From: Lindgomyces ingoldianus
Taxonomy: Eukaryota; Ascomycota; Dothideomycetes; Pleosporales; Lindgomycetaceae
NCBI RefSeq assembly: GCF_010093535.1
Contig: NW_022985235.1
Location: forward strand, 1 to 58,698
Length of the DNA: 58,698 bases
Reading direction: 5' to 3'
This document shows, piece by piece, positions 10,083 to 21,232 of this stretch. Numbering within the stretch: the first letter of the stretch is position 1; each line of letters opens with the position of its first letter. The position numbers and the translations under genes were made by a program. The notes beneath the pieces are model-generated. The model was not told the origin of the DNA. It ran no database searches and saw nothing but the letters and a program-made list of their open reading frames with translations.

Positions 10083-11288
10083 TAAGTTTTTAACTTATTT
10101 AAGTACCTTAAAGAGGCTTTTTTATTATTTAGATAGTTTTTAGCTAGGTTTTTAAACAGCTAAGTTCTTAGTGTCTAGGTAGGCTATATTACTAACCTTC
10201 TAGTTAACTAGCTAGTAGTAGTAGTTAACTACAGTTTGCATCTAATTTTAGGCCTTTTCTATATAGGTCTTAGCTAACTTCTAGGCTGCATGCATGTAGG
10301 TTGCTAATGCTAGAGCATTCTTATAATTTAGCTTATCTGTAGCTGTAATAAGTTCTGTAGAATGTTTCTAGTCCTAGCTTTAACATAGTTTAAAGCTATA
10401 TAAAACTTAATATAAAAACATTTTAATTATTATATAAAGTAAGGTTATTTAAGTCTAATTAATTAGAAGTAGTAAAGAACTCTAGTTATTTTAGTAAAAG
10501 AATATAAAAGGCCTTAGTCTTTAATTAATATACTTATTTATAATCTCTATTTAGCTATTTATTTTCTTATAATAAGCAGTAAAAAGCTTAACTTTTATAC
10601 TTAAAATTTAATAAAATTTAGACTAGAAACTAGATATAAACTAAAGTCTCTAGTTAAAGATAATAGTTTTAAGTGTGTAGCTAAAATAGTACACCTATTA
10701 AATAAATAAGGCAGCTATTCCTTAGGCGTTAATTATTTTATAGTAGGAAATAGAAATAGCTTATTTAGACATGTAATTAATTATAACTATAATTTAGTTA
10801 TAATAAGACTTATTTTTAAAAAAATCTTTAAAGTTAATACATAAGTACTGCATAAGTTAATTAGAGATTAGAAGAGAGTAAATAAACTTTAAAGTTTAGG
10901 TCTATTTTAAATAAGCTTTATAATAAAGAAGGTAATTTTATACATATTATTTACAAGTAGCCTCTATACTTTTTTAGTAGTACTTTTAAGATAGTAACTA
11001 ATAAGTCTTAGTAGCACTAGAGTGTGCTAAAGATACTTAGTTATAAACTTTTTAAATAAGTTAAGTACATAGCAGTAAGTCTGCTAAAACACATAAACAG
11101 TTAGCATAAAGAAGTAGTCTGTTCTCTATTAAATAATAGTAAAGTAAAAGTTTTTACTTCTATGTAAAAAAGGCTTAATTTTTTTAAAGTAATATATTAA
11201 TTAATTCTAAAAAATTTAAAAACATAACTTAGTCTAGTTTTTTTATAACATTTAGTAAAGTTACTTAAGTTATTATTTAAGTAATATA
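10083..11288 (-). pseudogene. F1 integrase-region remnant
   Basis: Paralog of F2 41011-42206. By position it follows RNase H in the minus-strand F element, so it should hold integrase and any C-terminal domain. RIP damage prevents naming motifs with confidence. CTTAT at 10094-10098 is the unoccupied target that carries gypsy A in F2. Confidence 0.5.
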
Positions 11289-13128
11289 ACATAGTCCACA
11301 AGCGAATGTTCAACACAAGCGAGTGTTCCGCCCTACTACTAAATTTAACTTTAAAGACTATTAATTTAACAACATAAAAATATACTATATAAAATAAACT
11401 ACTATAGAATTATTTAATATCCTTACATGTACAAGAGTTATGCCTAGGCTTGTTGCAGCGCTTGCAGTGCTGTGCGCGCGCTGCGCTGCTTTTAGCAGTT
11501 AACTCCTTCTAAGGCATTTTACTACCTCTTGCTATACTAGTAAGCTTCTAAGTACTTAACTTAAAGCTTTAATAACTTGTTAGAGTTTCTTCTTTCTAAA
11601 TTTGCTTTTTTTTACACTACTTGCGCTTTATAGCTGCCTTATAGGCCCTCTCTAGGGCAGCTGCTTAATTGCGCTATAGAACAGCAACATAAGCTATCTT
11701 AGTAGCGCCTTTACTTAGCTGCTTTGCTAGATTAAGTATAGTAAAAAAAAATAAATTCTAATGCCTTTAAATTTAATTATATAGTAAAGTTAACTAAGCC
11801 TTAACTTTATAAAGATTACTAGGTGTTTAAGCCTCCTAAGCAGTATTTAGTAGTAGAGTAGCTAGCTAATTAGGTAGCTGTATATTAAGCTTTAAGAGCA
11901 CCAGCTCTGGGTTAAATAGGACTAGTCCTGTAGCTCTAAAGCCTACGTAGATATTATCTATTATAATTAAGCAACTAAATGCTGCTTTAAAGGCTAGTAA
12001 GAAGGTTAGCTTGTTAATATAGTTAATCTAGTAGTAGATTAACTAGCTAATCTTAGTACTGTACACGCGCTTTAACAGCAAAAAGCAGCTAACATTAAGC
12101 AGCTGTAGAATATGTAACGCGTGTGCTGGCATACAGATTGCTATAATACGCCTCTGCTTACAGAGCTCTAGGAATTTAACAGAGTAATAGCTTTTATAGC
12201 TATTAAGAATAAGTAGCTACTATAAGCCTACTAAGTAATCTTTTATGTGCAGATTAAAGTGCTTTAGCTATGTAATTCTATGTTTATTAGTTATCTAGCT
12301 GTTGTTACTAACACTAATAGCCTAGTTCTTTAGTATATTCTTATCTTTATACTAGGCAGATAGGTAATGCTTGCCTTTAAAGATTACATATAGAGGTATT
12401 GCCTACCTATCTGCGTTAATGCCTGCAATAACTGTTACTTATTTACAGTTACCTAGCTGTATAGCCTTTAGCTAATTATGTTTATCTGTGCCTATAACAA
12501 CTATTTAGCTTAATATAACCTCTATTTAAAAGCCTGTTTTGTTAAAATTATACATGTCCTAATCTATAATGCTGTACTTTAATTATGTAGCCTTTACAAG
12601 CTTAAACTACTTACTTATAATTACTAGATCTTTGCATTTTACTTATTAGTAATTATATAGTTAGCTAAGGTAAGTTTTAACTACTAGCGTACGCACAACA
12701 AAGTTAGATAGCCAGTTAATACCTGCTAGTAGAGCGCTGCGCTTAGTAAGAAGCTTGTTAGCCATCTCTTGTACAGCACCTAGAGTAGGCGCAAATCCTT
12801 AGGAATCTAGATTAAGTATATGCTTAATAATTACCTCCTCTTCTAGCTTTATAAGCTTCTTGTTGTTAGCTGTACAGTCGCGTCGCATAGTCATCCCTGC
12901 GCGTTGTTAGCAGAGAGCCATTTAATTAATATTATAAAGTGCTGCAGCGCGCCTCTTAGTTAAAGACGTGTCTCTATTAAGAGCTTAAATAGCTAGGTTA
13001 ATTCTAGCCTTTTTTAAAGATAATTAATTGTATAGTTGTTAATGCATCGCAGTTAGTAGTAGGTTAGCTGCGTTTTAGTGGTGGGGCGGAACACTCGCTT
13101 GTGTTGAACATTCGCTTGTGGACTATGT
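11289..13128 (-). mobile_element. I, pogo/Fot1-like DNA transposon
   Basis: 1,840 bp. The TIRs read ACATAGTCCACAAGCG inward and its complement at the other end, flanked by TA (11287-11288, 13129-13130). The empty site is in F2 at 42205-42206. The TIR contains two copies of a CACAAGCGARTGTTC-like motif and is essentially unmutated on both sides. Confidence 0.95.
11400..12960 (-). pseudogene. pogo/Fot1-type transposase of I (broken)
   Basis: Minus strand. The DDE domain is readable with few changes: VYNFNKTGF (first catalytic Asp read as Asn), IVVIGTDKHN, KAIQLGNC, VTVIAGINADR and YVIFKGKHYLSAWYKD. The C-terminus has a CCHC knuckle, CKRCNKPRHNSC (11440-11480), complete in spacing. RIP stops interrupt all frames. 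A second, partial copy in the opposite orientation begins at 58010. The function of the family is cut-and-paste transposition at TA; this copy cannot be translated. Confidence 0.8.
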
Positions 13129-13130
13129 TA

Positions 13131-13460
13131 ATACTAGGCTAATTCTTTATTAATTTAAGAGTAAAGTTAGTATAGTCTAAGAAGGACCCTTAACTAGTTA
13201 TTAGTTTAAGCTGCTTTTAAATTTTCTATATTTTATTTATAACAGCTAAGAATGTCTACTCTAGCGTTGTTCTTACTAGGGGTGTACTTAATTTAAAAGT
13301 AATACTAAGCTAACTTTTTAGCTTAATAAACCTAATAAGCATTTAGCACTTTTATTATTATAAAGTACTTTAATAACTAATAATTAGTATATACTAAGGT
13401 GCTTATTATTACTAATGTAAGCTTAGCCTTTTATTATTTAAACACAGTAATAATTATAAA
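13131..13460 (-). pseudogene. F1 RNase H-region remnant
   Basis: Homologous to F2 42209-42536. Minus-strand frames give KLSTPLVRTTLE-like residues with stops. By order it lies between RT and integrase. The TA at its end (13461-13462) is the target of J. Confidence 0.45.
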
Positions 13461-13462
13461 TA

Positions 13463-15017
13463 ACGTACCTAACAGGTTGGCCGGCCACACGGGTTGGCCA
13501 GCCACTTTTGCCAAGCCCCTACTAAAACCACCCTATTCTCTCGCAAAACAGCCCACTTTAGCCCTGTATAAAGTAATACAACACAAGATATTATTTAGAG
13601 TCTACTTCTACTACTTACTTATATATATACACAAGTTATGCCTAGTCTAATTGCACTACCTGCATTGCCTTTAACTTAGCTTACCTTCTTTAGCGCGCAC
13701 CTGTGTCTTTAGCTTCTTCCTATTACTACGCGCTTTAAACTCCTTTAGAGCAGTTAGACAAGCTCTATCCTTAACTATTAAGGTCTCTTCTGCCTAAATC
13801 TGCTTTCTTTTATGTAATCTATGTTACATAGTAGCCTTATTTACTACTGTTGCGTTTGCTAAAAGGTCAACCTCCTAGCTAGCACAGCAGAAGGATATAT
13901 ATAGACAGATAGCTGTACGCGACACACCCCCCAGCTCGAACCGTGGAACGAGAGAGGTGAAACATGTTGAAACAACCTCAACACCCTCCCAGCCCGAGCA
14001 GAAGAACTTAGAGACGGATCCAGTAAGGTAGCCTCTGTAATAGACGCACTGCCTAAATGCTCTTTGCTGAGCGTGGGAATCGAACACGCAGTGCTCCGGG
14101 ATAATGCGATCCTATTGGTGGAGCAGGGGTGCGCAAATTTTTCAAGCGCTAACCATCTACACTACGCCGCGAACCGGGCTCATAACTGTTGCGTTTGCCA
14201 AAAGGTCAACCTCCTAGCTAGCACAGCAGAAGGATATATATAGACAGATAGCTGTACGCGACAACTACTTAAAGCTTTATAATTTTATAGCCTACTCTGT
14301 TATGTTAATGCTCTAGATAACTATTATTTACTTTTTATTACCTTACTATATTACTTTTAGCTGTCTTTATCTCTCTAAAGCTGTAATAACTGCTCTAGTT
14401 AATATCTAGCTTATTATAAAGCCTAACTTATTAAAGTTATACCTGTCTTTATCCTAAATACTATACTTAGCTTTTATGTTAGCTACTAGGCAAAACTAGC
14501 CCTAGATAACCTCTAGATTCTTACAGAGCGCTCTCTTATAATTATACTTATAATTAAACTTTATTGTAAACTTAGGGCAGTGCTTAACCTATATACTAGT
14601 CTAGTTTAAGCTAACCTAGCCTAGATTACGCTCTGCAGGTAAGAAATTAGCTATATTAGCTACAGCTGCAAGCCTAAAGGGAAATCTGCGTGTAATAAGC
14701 TTAAGTATGTACTTAACAACTACCTTCTTTTTAAGCTTAGTTAGATTTCTTAATTTAGGCTAGCATTCTGCTTGTAAAGGCTGTCTAGCGCGTTAATTAC
14801 TTAGTGTTATGTAAGAGACATTATAGATAGCTGCAGCGCGTTGTAAGAAGAGTTTTAAGTCTTATTTAAGAGCCTAAAGAGCAAGCTGTATCTAACATTC
14901 TTTAGAAGATTTAATCTAGTGTTGTTGTTAAGGCATTATGTAGATAGGTAGAGTTTAGTAGGGGCTTGGCAAAAGTGGCCGGCCAACCTGTGTGGCCGGC
15001 CAACCTGTTAGGTACGT
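13463..15017 (-). mobile_element. J, internally deleted pogo-like element
   Basis: The TIRs begin ACGTACCTAACAGGTTGG and are mirrored at 14955-15017, flanked by TA (13461-13462, 15018-15019). The empty TA is in F2 at 42537-42538. Each TIR contains two GGTTGGCCRGCC-type motifs. Without K it is only about 1.13 kb. The minus-strand frame runs from the HTH and early DDE region directly to the C-terminal part (AEETLIVKDRACL, knuckle RQCNTRHN), so about 0.7 kb of the transposase is missing. It would be non-autonomous. Borders of about 120 bp are unmutated. Confidence 0.9.
13848..14263 (-). mobile_element. K, 416-bp TRIM-like element with Pol III box-like interior
   Basis: Terminal direct repeats of 77 bp (13848-13924 and 14187-14263) are almost identical and read TGTTGCG...CGCGACA. 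The perfect TSD is ACTAC (13843-13847, 14264-14268). Minus orientation is likely because a G-run next to the left repeat (13925-13931) looks like a polypurine tract. The interior on the minus strand has an A-box-like GTGTAGATGGTTAGCGC that can form a 4-bp D-arm, and about 60 bases later a B-box-like TGTTCGATTCC (14066-14170). It is not RIP-mutated, unlike its host J. The tRNA-like segment lacks a good acceptor or anticodon stem, so it is not a functional tRNA. Confidence 0.85.
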
Positions 15018-15019
15018 TA

Positions 15020-16311
15020 GCTTTTTATTATATATTTCCTAGTTTAGCTTTAAACTAGATAGGACCTTACTATAAAATAAAATAAAGCACTAATTTCTAT
15101 TAGCATGTTCCTAAGATAGGACTTCTGCTACTACTCTATTAAAAGTGTTAGTTTTAATTTTAGTTTATAACATAAAGTTAAAATAGTAAAGTGTAGGTAT
15201 TTTTAGTAGCTTAGACTTTAGCTTTTTAAAAGCTATATTACACTTTAAAGTCTATATAAAAGAAGTAGTAGGACTTTAAAGCGTAATAATTAGTTTTACT
15301 ACATAAAAAAATTTTAAAACAAATTATTAATAAAATCTAGTAGAGCTTAAAAAAAATTTTACACCTATTATAGTAGTAGGCGCTTACTAGTTGTGTAGCA
15401 CCTCTAATTTCTATAAGTTAACCTTTAGTCCTTTGTTTAAAAGTATATAGCTAAGATACTTTATTTAAGTAATATAAAATTTACTTTTTTTAATCTCTAC
15501 TTATAGTCTTACTTACTGTAGCCTCTTTAAAACCTTTTTAATATAAAAGATATAAGTTACTTTCTTTTTAAAGTAAATAAGAATGTTATTTAGATAGGCA
15601 ATGTAGAAGTTATTTAGGTAGTTAATTAATATGTTATTTATATAGCGCTAGTAAGTTACTAGGCTATTACATAATCTAAAAAGTAGGACTCTACACTTAT
15701 ATATTTTATGTTATGTCTAAAAGGTAGTACACTTCTTAGAGCTTAAGTCTATCCTAATCTTATTAAAAGCTGTGTAAATATTAAACTTTATAAAAATAGC
15801 TGCCTTTATAGGTCTTAACAAGAGTTTATTTATGTGTAGTATTAGATACACATTTTTATAGGTAATAGCATTAAGTTTATAGTAATTAACATAAATATGT
15901 AAGTTGCTATTTAGTTTCTGTACACAAAAAATAAAAGATGTAAAAGAGCTCTAACTCTACTTAATAAAGCTATATTTTAGATTATTAATAACATATTTCT
16001 TTATTACCTCTAGCTCTTTAAGGTTCTATTTGTATAACAGACTGTAACTGTTAGGCAGAGGTTCTATAAGGACAATTTTATAGTTGTATAAGCAATGTGC
16101 TAGTAATTAGTAGGCTGCAGTGTAGCTAAATATGTCTTAGTACTAATAGTATTTAAATAGTAATTAGAGGTTTACTAATGCTTTAGTTTTACATTCATTA
16201 TCTAATAGTAGGGCTTACTTATCTTTAATTAAACACTTAATTTTATAGATAAAAGTTAAAAAAACTTATTTTTTTTATGTTAAAATAAAAAGCATTTACT
16301 AAAATAAGAGT
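15020..16311 (-). pseudogene. F1 gypsy reverse transcriptase (broken)
   Basis: Minus strand. PLPNSYSLLYK, then ELEVIKKYVINNLKYSFIK, then the catalytic-motif region AYLNNILIYF near 15590 (YLDD with both Asp read as Asn, a G-to-A change). These are Ty3/gypsy RT blocks in the right order. The same region occurs in F2 (56063-57314). In-frame TAA/TAG replace Gln/Trp throughout. TATTT at 15033-15037 is the unoccupied target of copia E, which entered this spot in F2. C is inserted just upstream. Confidence 0.8.
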
Positions 16312-16316
16312 AATAG

Positions 16317-16591
16317 TGTGACGGTCCTACGCAGAGAGCTCTGTCGCGCGTCACATGACGAGCTGCCCGTGCAGCCAATTAGGATATAGGGGGTGCGACT
16401 AGCGCAACGCTATTAGTTTGCTTAGCGCTAGCGTCCTTGCTAGCGCCTTAGTGCTGTAAGCACTTCTTCTGCAAAGCTGCCCTTAAAGCTCCCTTTCTCC
16501 TCTCTATCTTAGTGTAGCTAAAATAGAGCTAACTTACTCTGCCTTACTTCTCTAGCTTTATACAGCAGTAGAGACAGTACTTGTTATTACA
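16317..16591 (+). repeat. C 5' LTR
   Basis: The first 85 or so bases are unmutated; the inner end carries RIP changes (GTCATCACA reads GTTATTACA). It pairs with 20195-20469. Confidence 0.95.
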
Positions 16592-17062
16592 TTACACTAA
16601 AATTATTTTATTTAGCTAGAGGACAGTAACATAATATCTAGGTCTACTGTGCAGTTAGCTCTAAGAGCTTAATCTGCTAACTAACTCTTACTTAGACAAA
16701 TCTACTAGTACAACTAGGCTAAGCCTTAGTTTATTAACAATAGCTATCTGCCTTAAAGCCCTAGTTAGGCCAGGCAACTAGAAAAGCAACACTAAGCAAT
16801 AATTAGATTGTTGCACCTTATTAAGGAGCTCTAAGCTAGGAGCGCTGCTGCTCTAGTTTAAATTAACTATAGGGGGGGGCCTACTGTACTAACTACCACC
16901 GCAACAACGCGAAGAGAGCCGCAGGCTCTGTACGAACCTACGTACAAACCCACCACTAATTAACTATCAGCCCCACCGTCACCGGACCCGGGGCTCACAC
17001 TACACTATACCTCTGCGGACTGCCAGACCCTGGAGTAGAGGGAAGGAGCTAAGAGCACTAGG

Positions 17063-17281
17063 ATGGGGAAGCTGTTAAGGATTAAGATGCGCGTTAATCA
17101 CAATATTAAGCTGACAGCAGAGAACACCCTATCAAGCAGCCTGCTATACAGCATGTCTCTAGAGCAGCTTAGGCTAGTCAAGGACTATCTAGACAACCAC
17201 CTGCGACGCGGATTTATCACGCACAGCAACGCTAGCTACGCTTCTCTAGTCTTGTTTGCTAAGAAGCTAGAAGGGGGGTAG
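17063..17281 (+). CDS. In-frame gag-RT fusion ORF of C
   Basis: A 72-residue open frame without stops. The first 12 residues, MGKLLRIKMRVN, equal the start of gag in sibling D (minus strand near 50810-50776). From there it continues with the N-terminal part of RT (NIKLTAENTLSSSLLYSMS, then LEQLRLVKDYLDNHLRRGFI). The junction near 17098 is the deletion point; both parent sequences carry a GCGTYAA word there, suggesting microhomology. The frame ends at a TAG that was TGG in the RT motif before RFCVDYYKLN. Unlike the rest of C the stretch is nearly RIP-free. No activity is expected from so short a piece. Confidence 0.6.
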   Translation: MGKLLRIKMRVNHNIKLTAENTLSSSLLYSMSLEQLRLVKDYLDNHLRRGFITHSNASYASLVLFAKKLEGG

Positions 17282-20090
17282 AGGTTCTGTGTAGACTATT
17301 ATAAGCTTAACATAATTATAAAAAAGAACACTTACCTAATACCTCTAATCTAGAAGACGCTTACACAGCTAGCTGCAGCTAAGGTCTTTACTAAGCTTAA
17401 CATACAACAGGCGTTTTATTACATCTAGCTTACTAAAGAGGTTAAAGACCTAACTACCTTCTAAACATGCTATAGTAACTATAAGTATTACATACTGCTC
17501 TTTAGACTTTATAATAGCCCTATAACTTTCTAGTAATATATTAATTAGGTTTTACATAGCCTACTTAATAACTTCTATATAGCCTACCTTAACAACATCT
17601 TAATCTACTTAGACAACTTTTTACAGCATAAGGCACATGTTACTAAGGTCCTATGTTGTCTGTAAGACGCTAGCCTGCAGATTAACCTTAAAAAAAGTAA
17701 ATTTATAGTTACTAAGATAAAATTTCTAGGTTTTATTATTAGCATAGACAAAATTTATAAGGACCTTACTAAGGTAGCTGCTGTCTAAGACTAGCCTATA
17801 CTAACCTTAATTAAGAGCCTGCAGTTGTTTCTAGGGTTCTACAACTTCTACTGCGCCTTTCTTAAAAACTATAGTTACATTATACAGCTACTTATAAAGC
17901 TGCTTAAGTGTAGCGCTTAGCATTCTTTAAAAAAGCATAAGTTAGCTGCGTTTAAGCGCGCTAAAAACTTTATACTATTAAATAATATCTTTACACACTA
18001 CTTACTAAATTATAAGACGCGTATAAAGACTAATGTAAGTAATAGAGTTATTACAGGAGTACTATTATAGCTATAGGACAACAGCATCTAGCGCCCTATA
18101 GCGTTCTACTCTAAGACTATAAGCCTGCTGTAGATAAACTATAACATATATAATAAAAAGATGCTTATAGTTATCTAAGGCTTATAAAAGTAGTAAGCAC
18201 AGCTAATAAGCTTATAATAAGATAAGCTATTTATAGTAATTACTAACTACTAAGCTTTTAAGTACTTTACTATTAAGTATAAGCTTACCTCTTACTAAAT
18301 ATAATAAGCTATGCTAATAGTAGACTTTAACCTTACGCTAACCTACTACCTAGGCACTGCTAACATTATTATAGACATGCTATTAAAAAAGTAGAAAAAG
18401 CTTAAAACATAAAAAAAAAAAAATAAAGCTACTTATACACACTTTTTTTTAAGCTAAAAGTAGATTAGTGTTAGTCTTATTACTTAATTACGCGCTACTT
18501 TATAAAGCACTTTTTTGCTAAATAAAAAGCTTATAAAGCTGCTGCTAATAAATTAACTATATAAGCTTATTAATTAGATCTTAGATACTAATTAGAATTA
18601 TAAAAGCCTATAATACTGCTATAATAAAGTGTAGGATTCTAGCTTATAATAGAAGCTTAACACTAAGGGCCTACTACTAAAGGAAAGAAAGCTTATAGTC
18701 TTAGCTGTTTAGTTCCTAAGAACCTACTTTATCTGCGCTGTTTACACAACATAACTTACTACACATTTTAAGACTAGAAAAATAACTAAGCTGCTGTGTA
18801 AGTAGTACTACTAGCTAAGCATAAGCTAAGACATTAAGACTTATATTAGCGCCTATAAAGCCTGTTAGTAGAGCTATATTTTTTAAGATAAGACTCTAAG
18901 GCTTCTTAAGCTGCTACTAATACTTAAGTAAGTATAGCAGAATATTTTTATAAATTTTAAGTTATTCTTACTTAATTAAGCTAGCTATAATAATGTGTTT
19001 ATTATAGTAAACTGTCTAAGTAAGCGCTGCTTTTTACTACTATGCTATAAGACTATTACTGCTATAAGGGCTGCAGACCTATACTATTGCTATATCTAGC
19101 GTGTTTATAGACCCCCTTAATTAATTATTTTTAACTGTAAACTATAGTTTACTTTTACATTTATAAATAAACTCTACTGCTTTACTAGTGTTAAATAAAA
19201 GCTCTTTACGCCCTACTATCTCTAGACTAATAGTAATATAGAGGTGCTAAATTAGTATATTAACTAGTAACTGCGTTTATTTATTAATTACTTCTAGAAC
19301 AACTAGTTAGACCTGCTGCTTTACATAGACTAGGCTTAAGCATCTTTACTGCATAAAATAATAGAGTTATTACTATTTAAAATTAAGTTTAGCTATTATC
19401 TAACACACTACTAAGACTAGAAGGCACATATAAGACGCTTACTAACTGCGCTAAAGTAGATTTTATATAAAAAGGCTTAGAGCCATGCTAAGCTCTACTA
19501 CAACACTATATAATAAGTAATTAAGATTATAAAGAAGAGCATTACTTAAGCTTAAAAGTAGTAAGCAGCTTAGGTAAATAAAAAGTAGCACAAGCCTAAC
19601 TTTATAGTAGGTAATAAAGTATATATAACTTTTAAAGGCTTTACTATAGAGCGCTCTAGCTAGAAGCTTAACTAGCAGATGTACAAGCTCTATTTAATTA
19701 TAGGTATAAGAGGTTATTTATACTAGCTTAAGCTCTCTTTATACATAAAGATGCATAACATCTTCTACGCAGACTGCCTACAGCAGGCAGCACCTACAAC
19801 ACTGCTAGGTTAGGTTAAGCCCCTAGAAGAGCTAATTAAGGTTAATAGTTACCCTAAGTAGCAGGTTTAGAACATTTTAGATAGTCACGTCTACTGCAGG
19901 CGCCTCTAATACTAAGCCTTATAGGTAGGCTATAATTCTAACCCTACCTAGTATAATGCTAACAGATTCCTTAGAGCTCTGCATAAAGTAAAGGACTTCT
20001 ACTAAGCATATCTTACTAAGCCTAGTCTGCTAGCGCAACTAGACGCCTAGTTGCAAGCGTATAAAAAAGGTAAAAATATAAAACTTATAA
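17282..20090 (+). pseudogene. C pol: RT, RNase H, integrase, chromodomain (broken)
   Basis: RT: RFCVDYYKLN, then FTKLNIQQAFYYI, then AYLNNILIYLD (catalytic Asp to Asn) near 17590. RNase H: KTNVSNRVITGVLL (TDAS motif altered) and RPIAFYSKTI near 18030-18130. Integrase core about 18690-19500. Chromodomain-like end: ILDSHVYCRRL and VGYNSNPT near 19880-19960. This is the Ty3/gypsy (chromovirus) order. Stops are all TAA or TAG. Confidence 0.85.
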
Positions 20091-20194
20091 AAGTTAATAA
20101 TTAACCTACACTAAGGTTTTAACTAGTTTAAAGACTAACACAGAAGCACTAAACTACCTAGTTTTAGAGATAAGACTGCCTTAGAAGGGGGTAA

Positions 20195-20469
20195 TGTAAC
20201 AGTCCTACGCAGAGAGCTCTGTCGCGCGTTACATAACAAGCTGCCTGTGCAGCTAATTAGGATATAAAGGGTGCAACTAGCGCAACGCTATTAGTTTGCT
20301 TAGCGCTAGCGTCTTTGCTAGCGCCTTAGCGCTGTAAGCACTTCTTCTGCAGAGCTGTCCTTAAAGCTCCCTTTCTCCTCTCTATCTTAGTGTAGCTGAA
20401 ATAGAGCCAACCTACTCTGCCTTGCTTCCCCAGCTCTATACGGCAGTAGAGACAGTGCTTGTCATCACA
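20195..20469 (+). repeat. C 3' LTR
   Basis: The inner start is RIP-mutated (TGTAACAG, GTTACATAACAAG); the outer last 75 or so bases are clean (CCAACC, CCCCAGC, GTCATCACA). This mirrors the 5' LTR. Confidence 0.95.
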
Positions 20470-21232
20470 AATAGTAGAGGAACAGATGTTCTTTAGACCT
20501 GTTCTAGACTTTTTAATAAATAAGCAGATTAATAATTTAAGTGTTTTTAGACTATAGGTAATAGAAAAGCAGTATAATTTTAGTAGCTTTAGCAAACCCT
20601 TAATGCAGTTAATTATTAGGCTGTATAACTGCTAAATGTAGTCTTTTTTCTATAGTGCGTTGTGTTGTCTAATATCTAACTTTACTTTTTTATTATGTGT
20701 AGGCTAGTTTAATTGCATAAGTAAGAGCAGCAAAGGTTTATAAGTAGTAGAATACTTACTAGGCTATATAATTTAATTCTTTTTATATTTAGTTAAAGTT
20801 TAAAACAATATAACTATTTAATGCTAATAATATAATCCTATAAGCTAAGGTCTATAATTATAAAGAGGCAGTTTTAGATGCTTCTACTATTAATTTATAT
20901 ATACAGGCAGATATACTAGTAGACAGAAACTTAGATTTAGTCTTAGAAGCCCTTAACTATAACTTTAAAAAGTAAACGTTAGATAAGAATGTAAAGGCAT
21001 TAAGATAAGAACTTAGTAGTTGTTAAGTTACTAAATAAAAAACTATGTGCGCTAGTATTAACTAAAAAATTTAATTAGACTCTAATACCTTTTAAGCATA
21101 AAATAGTAAAGACTTAAAAATATTTTCCTCTAAATAAGTGTAATAAGTTAATATTTACTAAGTTATACTTATTTAAGCCTATGATAAAGAGTTTTTTTAA
21201 GTGTTTTTATTTTTTATCTAAAAAAGGTCTAG

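Larger units (their letters stand above)
16317..20469 (+). mobile_element. C, gag-deleted gypsy element
   Basis: 275-bp LTRs at 16317-16591 and 20195-20469, TGTGACGG...GTCATCACA, with perfect TSD AATAG (16312-16316, 20470-20474). The empty site is in F2 at 57315-57319. The polypurine tract AGAAGGGGGTAA precedes the 3' LTR. Internal length is 3.6 kb against 5.5 kb in sibling D; the missing part is gag plus protease. RT, RNase H, integrase and a chromodomain-like C-terminus remain in order. Confidence 0.95.

Noticed and set aside
13875..14087. 70-codon ORF on the minus strand
   Set aside because: It lies wholly inside TRIM-like element K and overlaps its terminal repeat; no domain.
14066..14170. 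Functional tRNA gene
   Set aside because: Acceptor and anticodon stems do not form and the T-stem is mismatched; only A/B-box-like motifs and a D-arm are present.
20326..20595. 89-codon ORF on the minus strand
   Set aside because: It crosses from the C 3' LTR into F1 sequence; it cannot predate the insertion.
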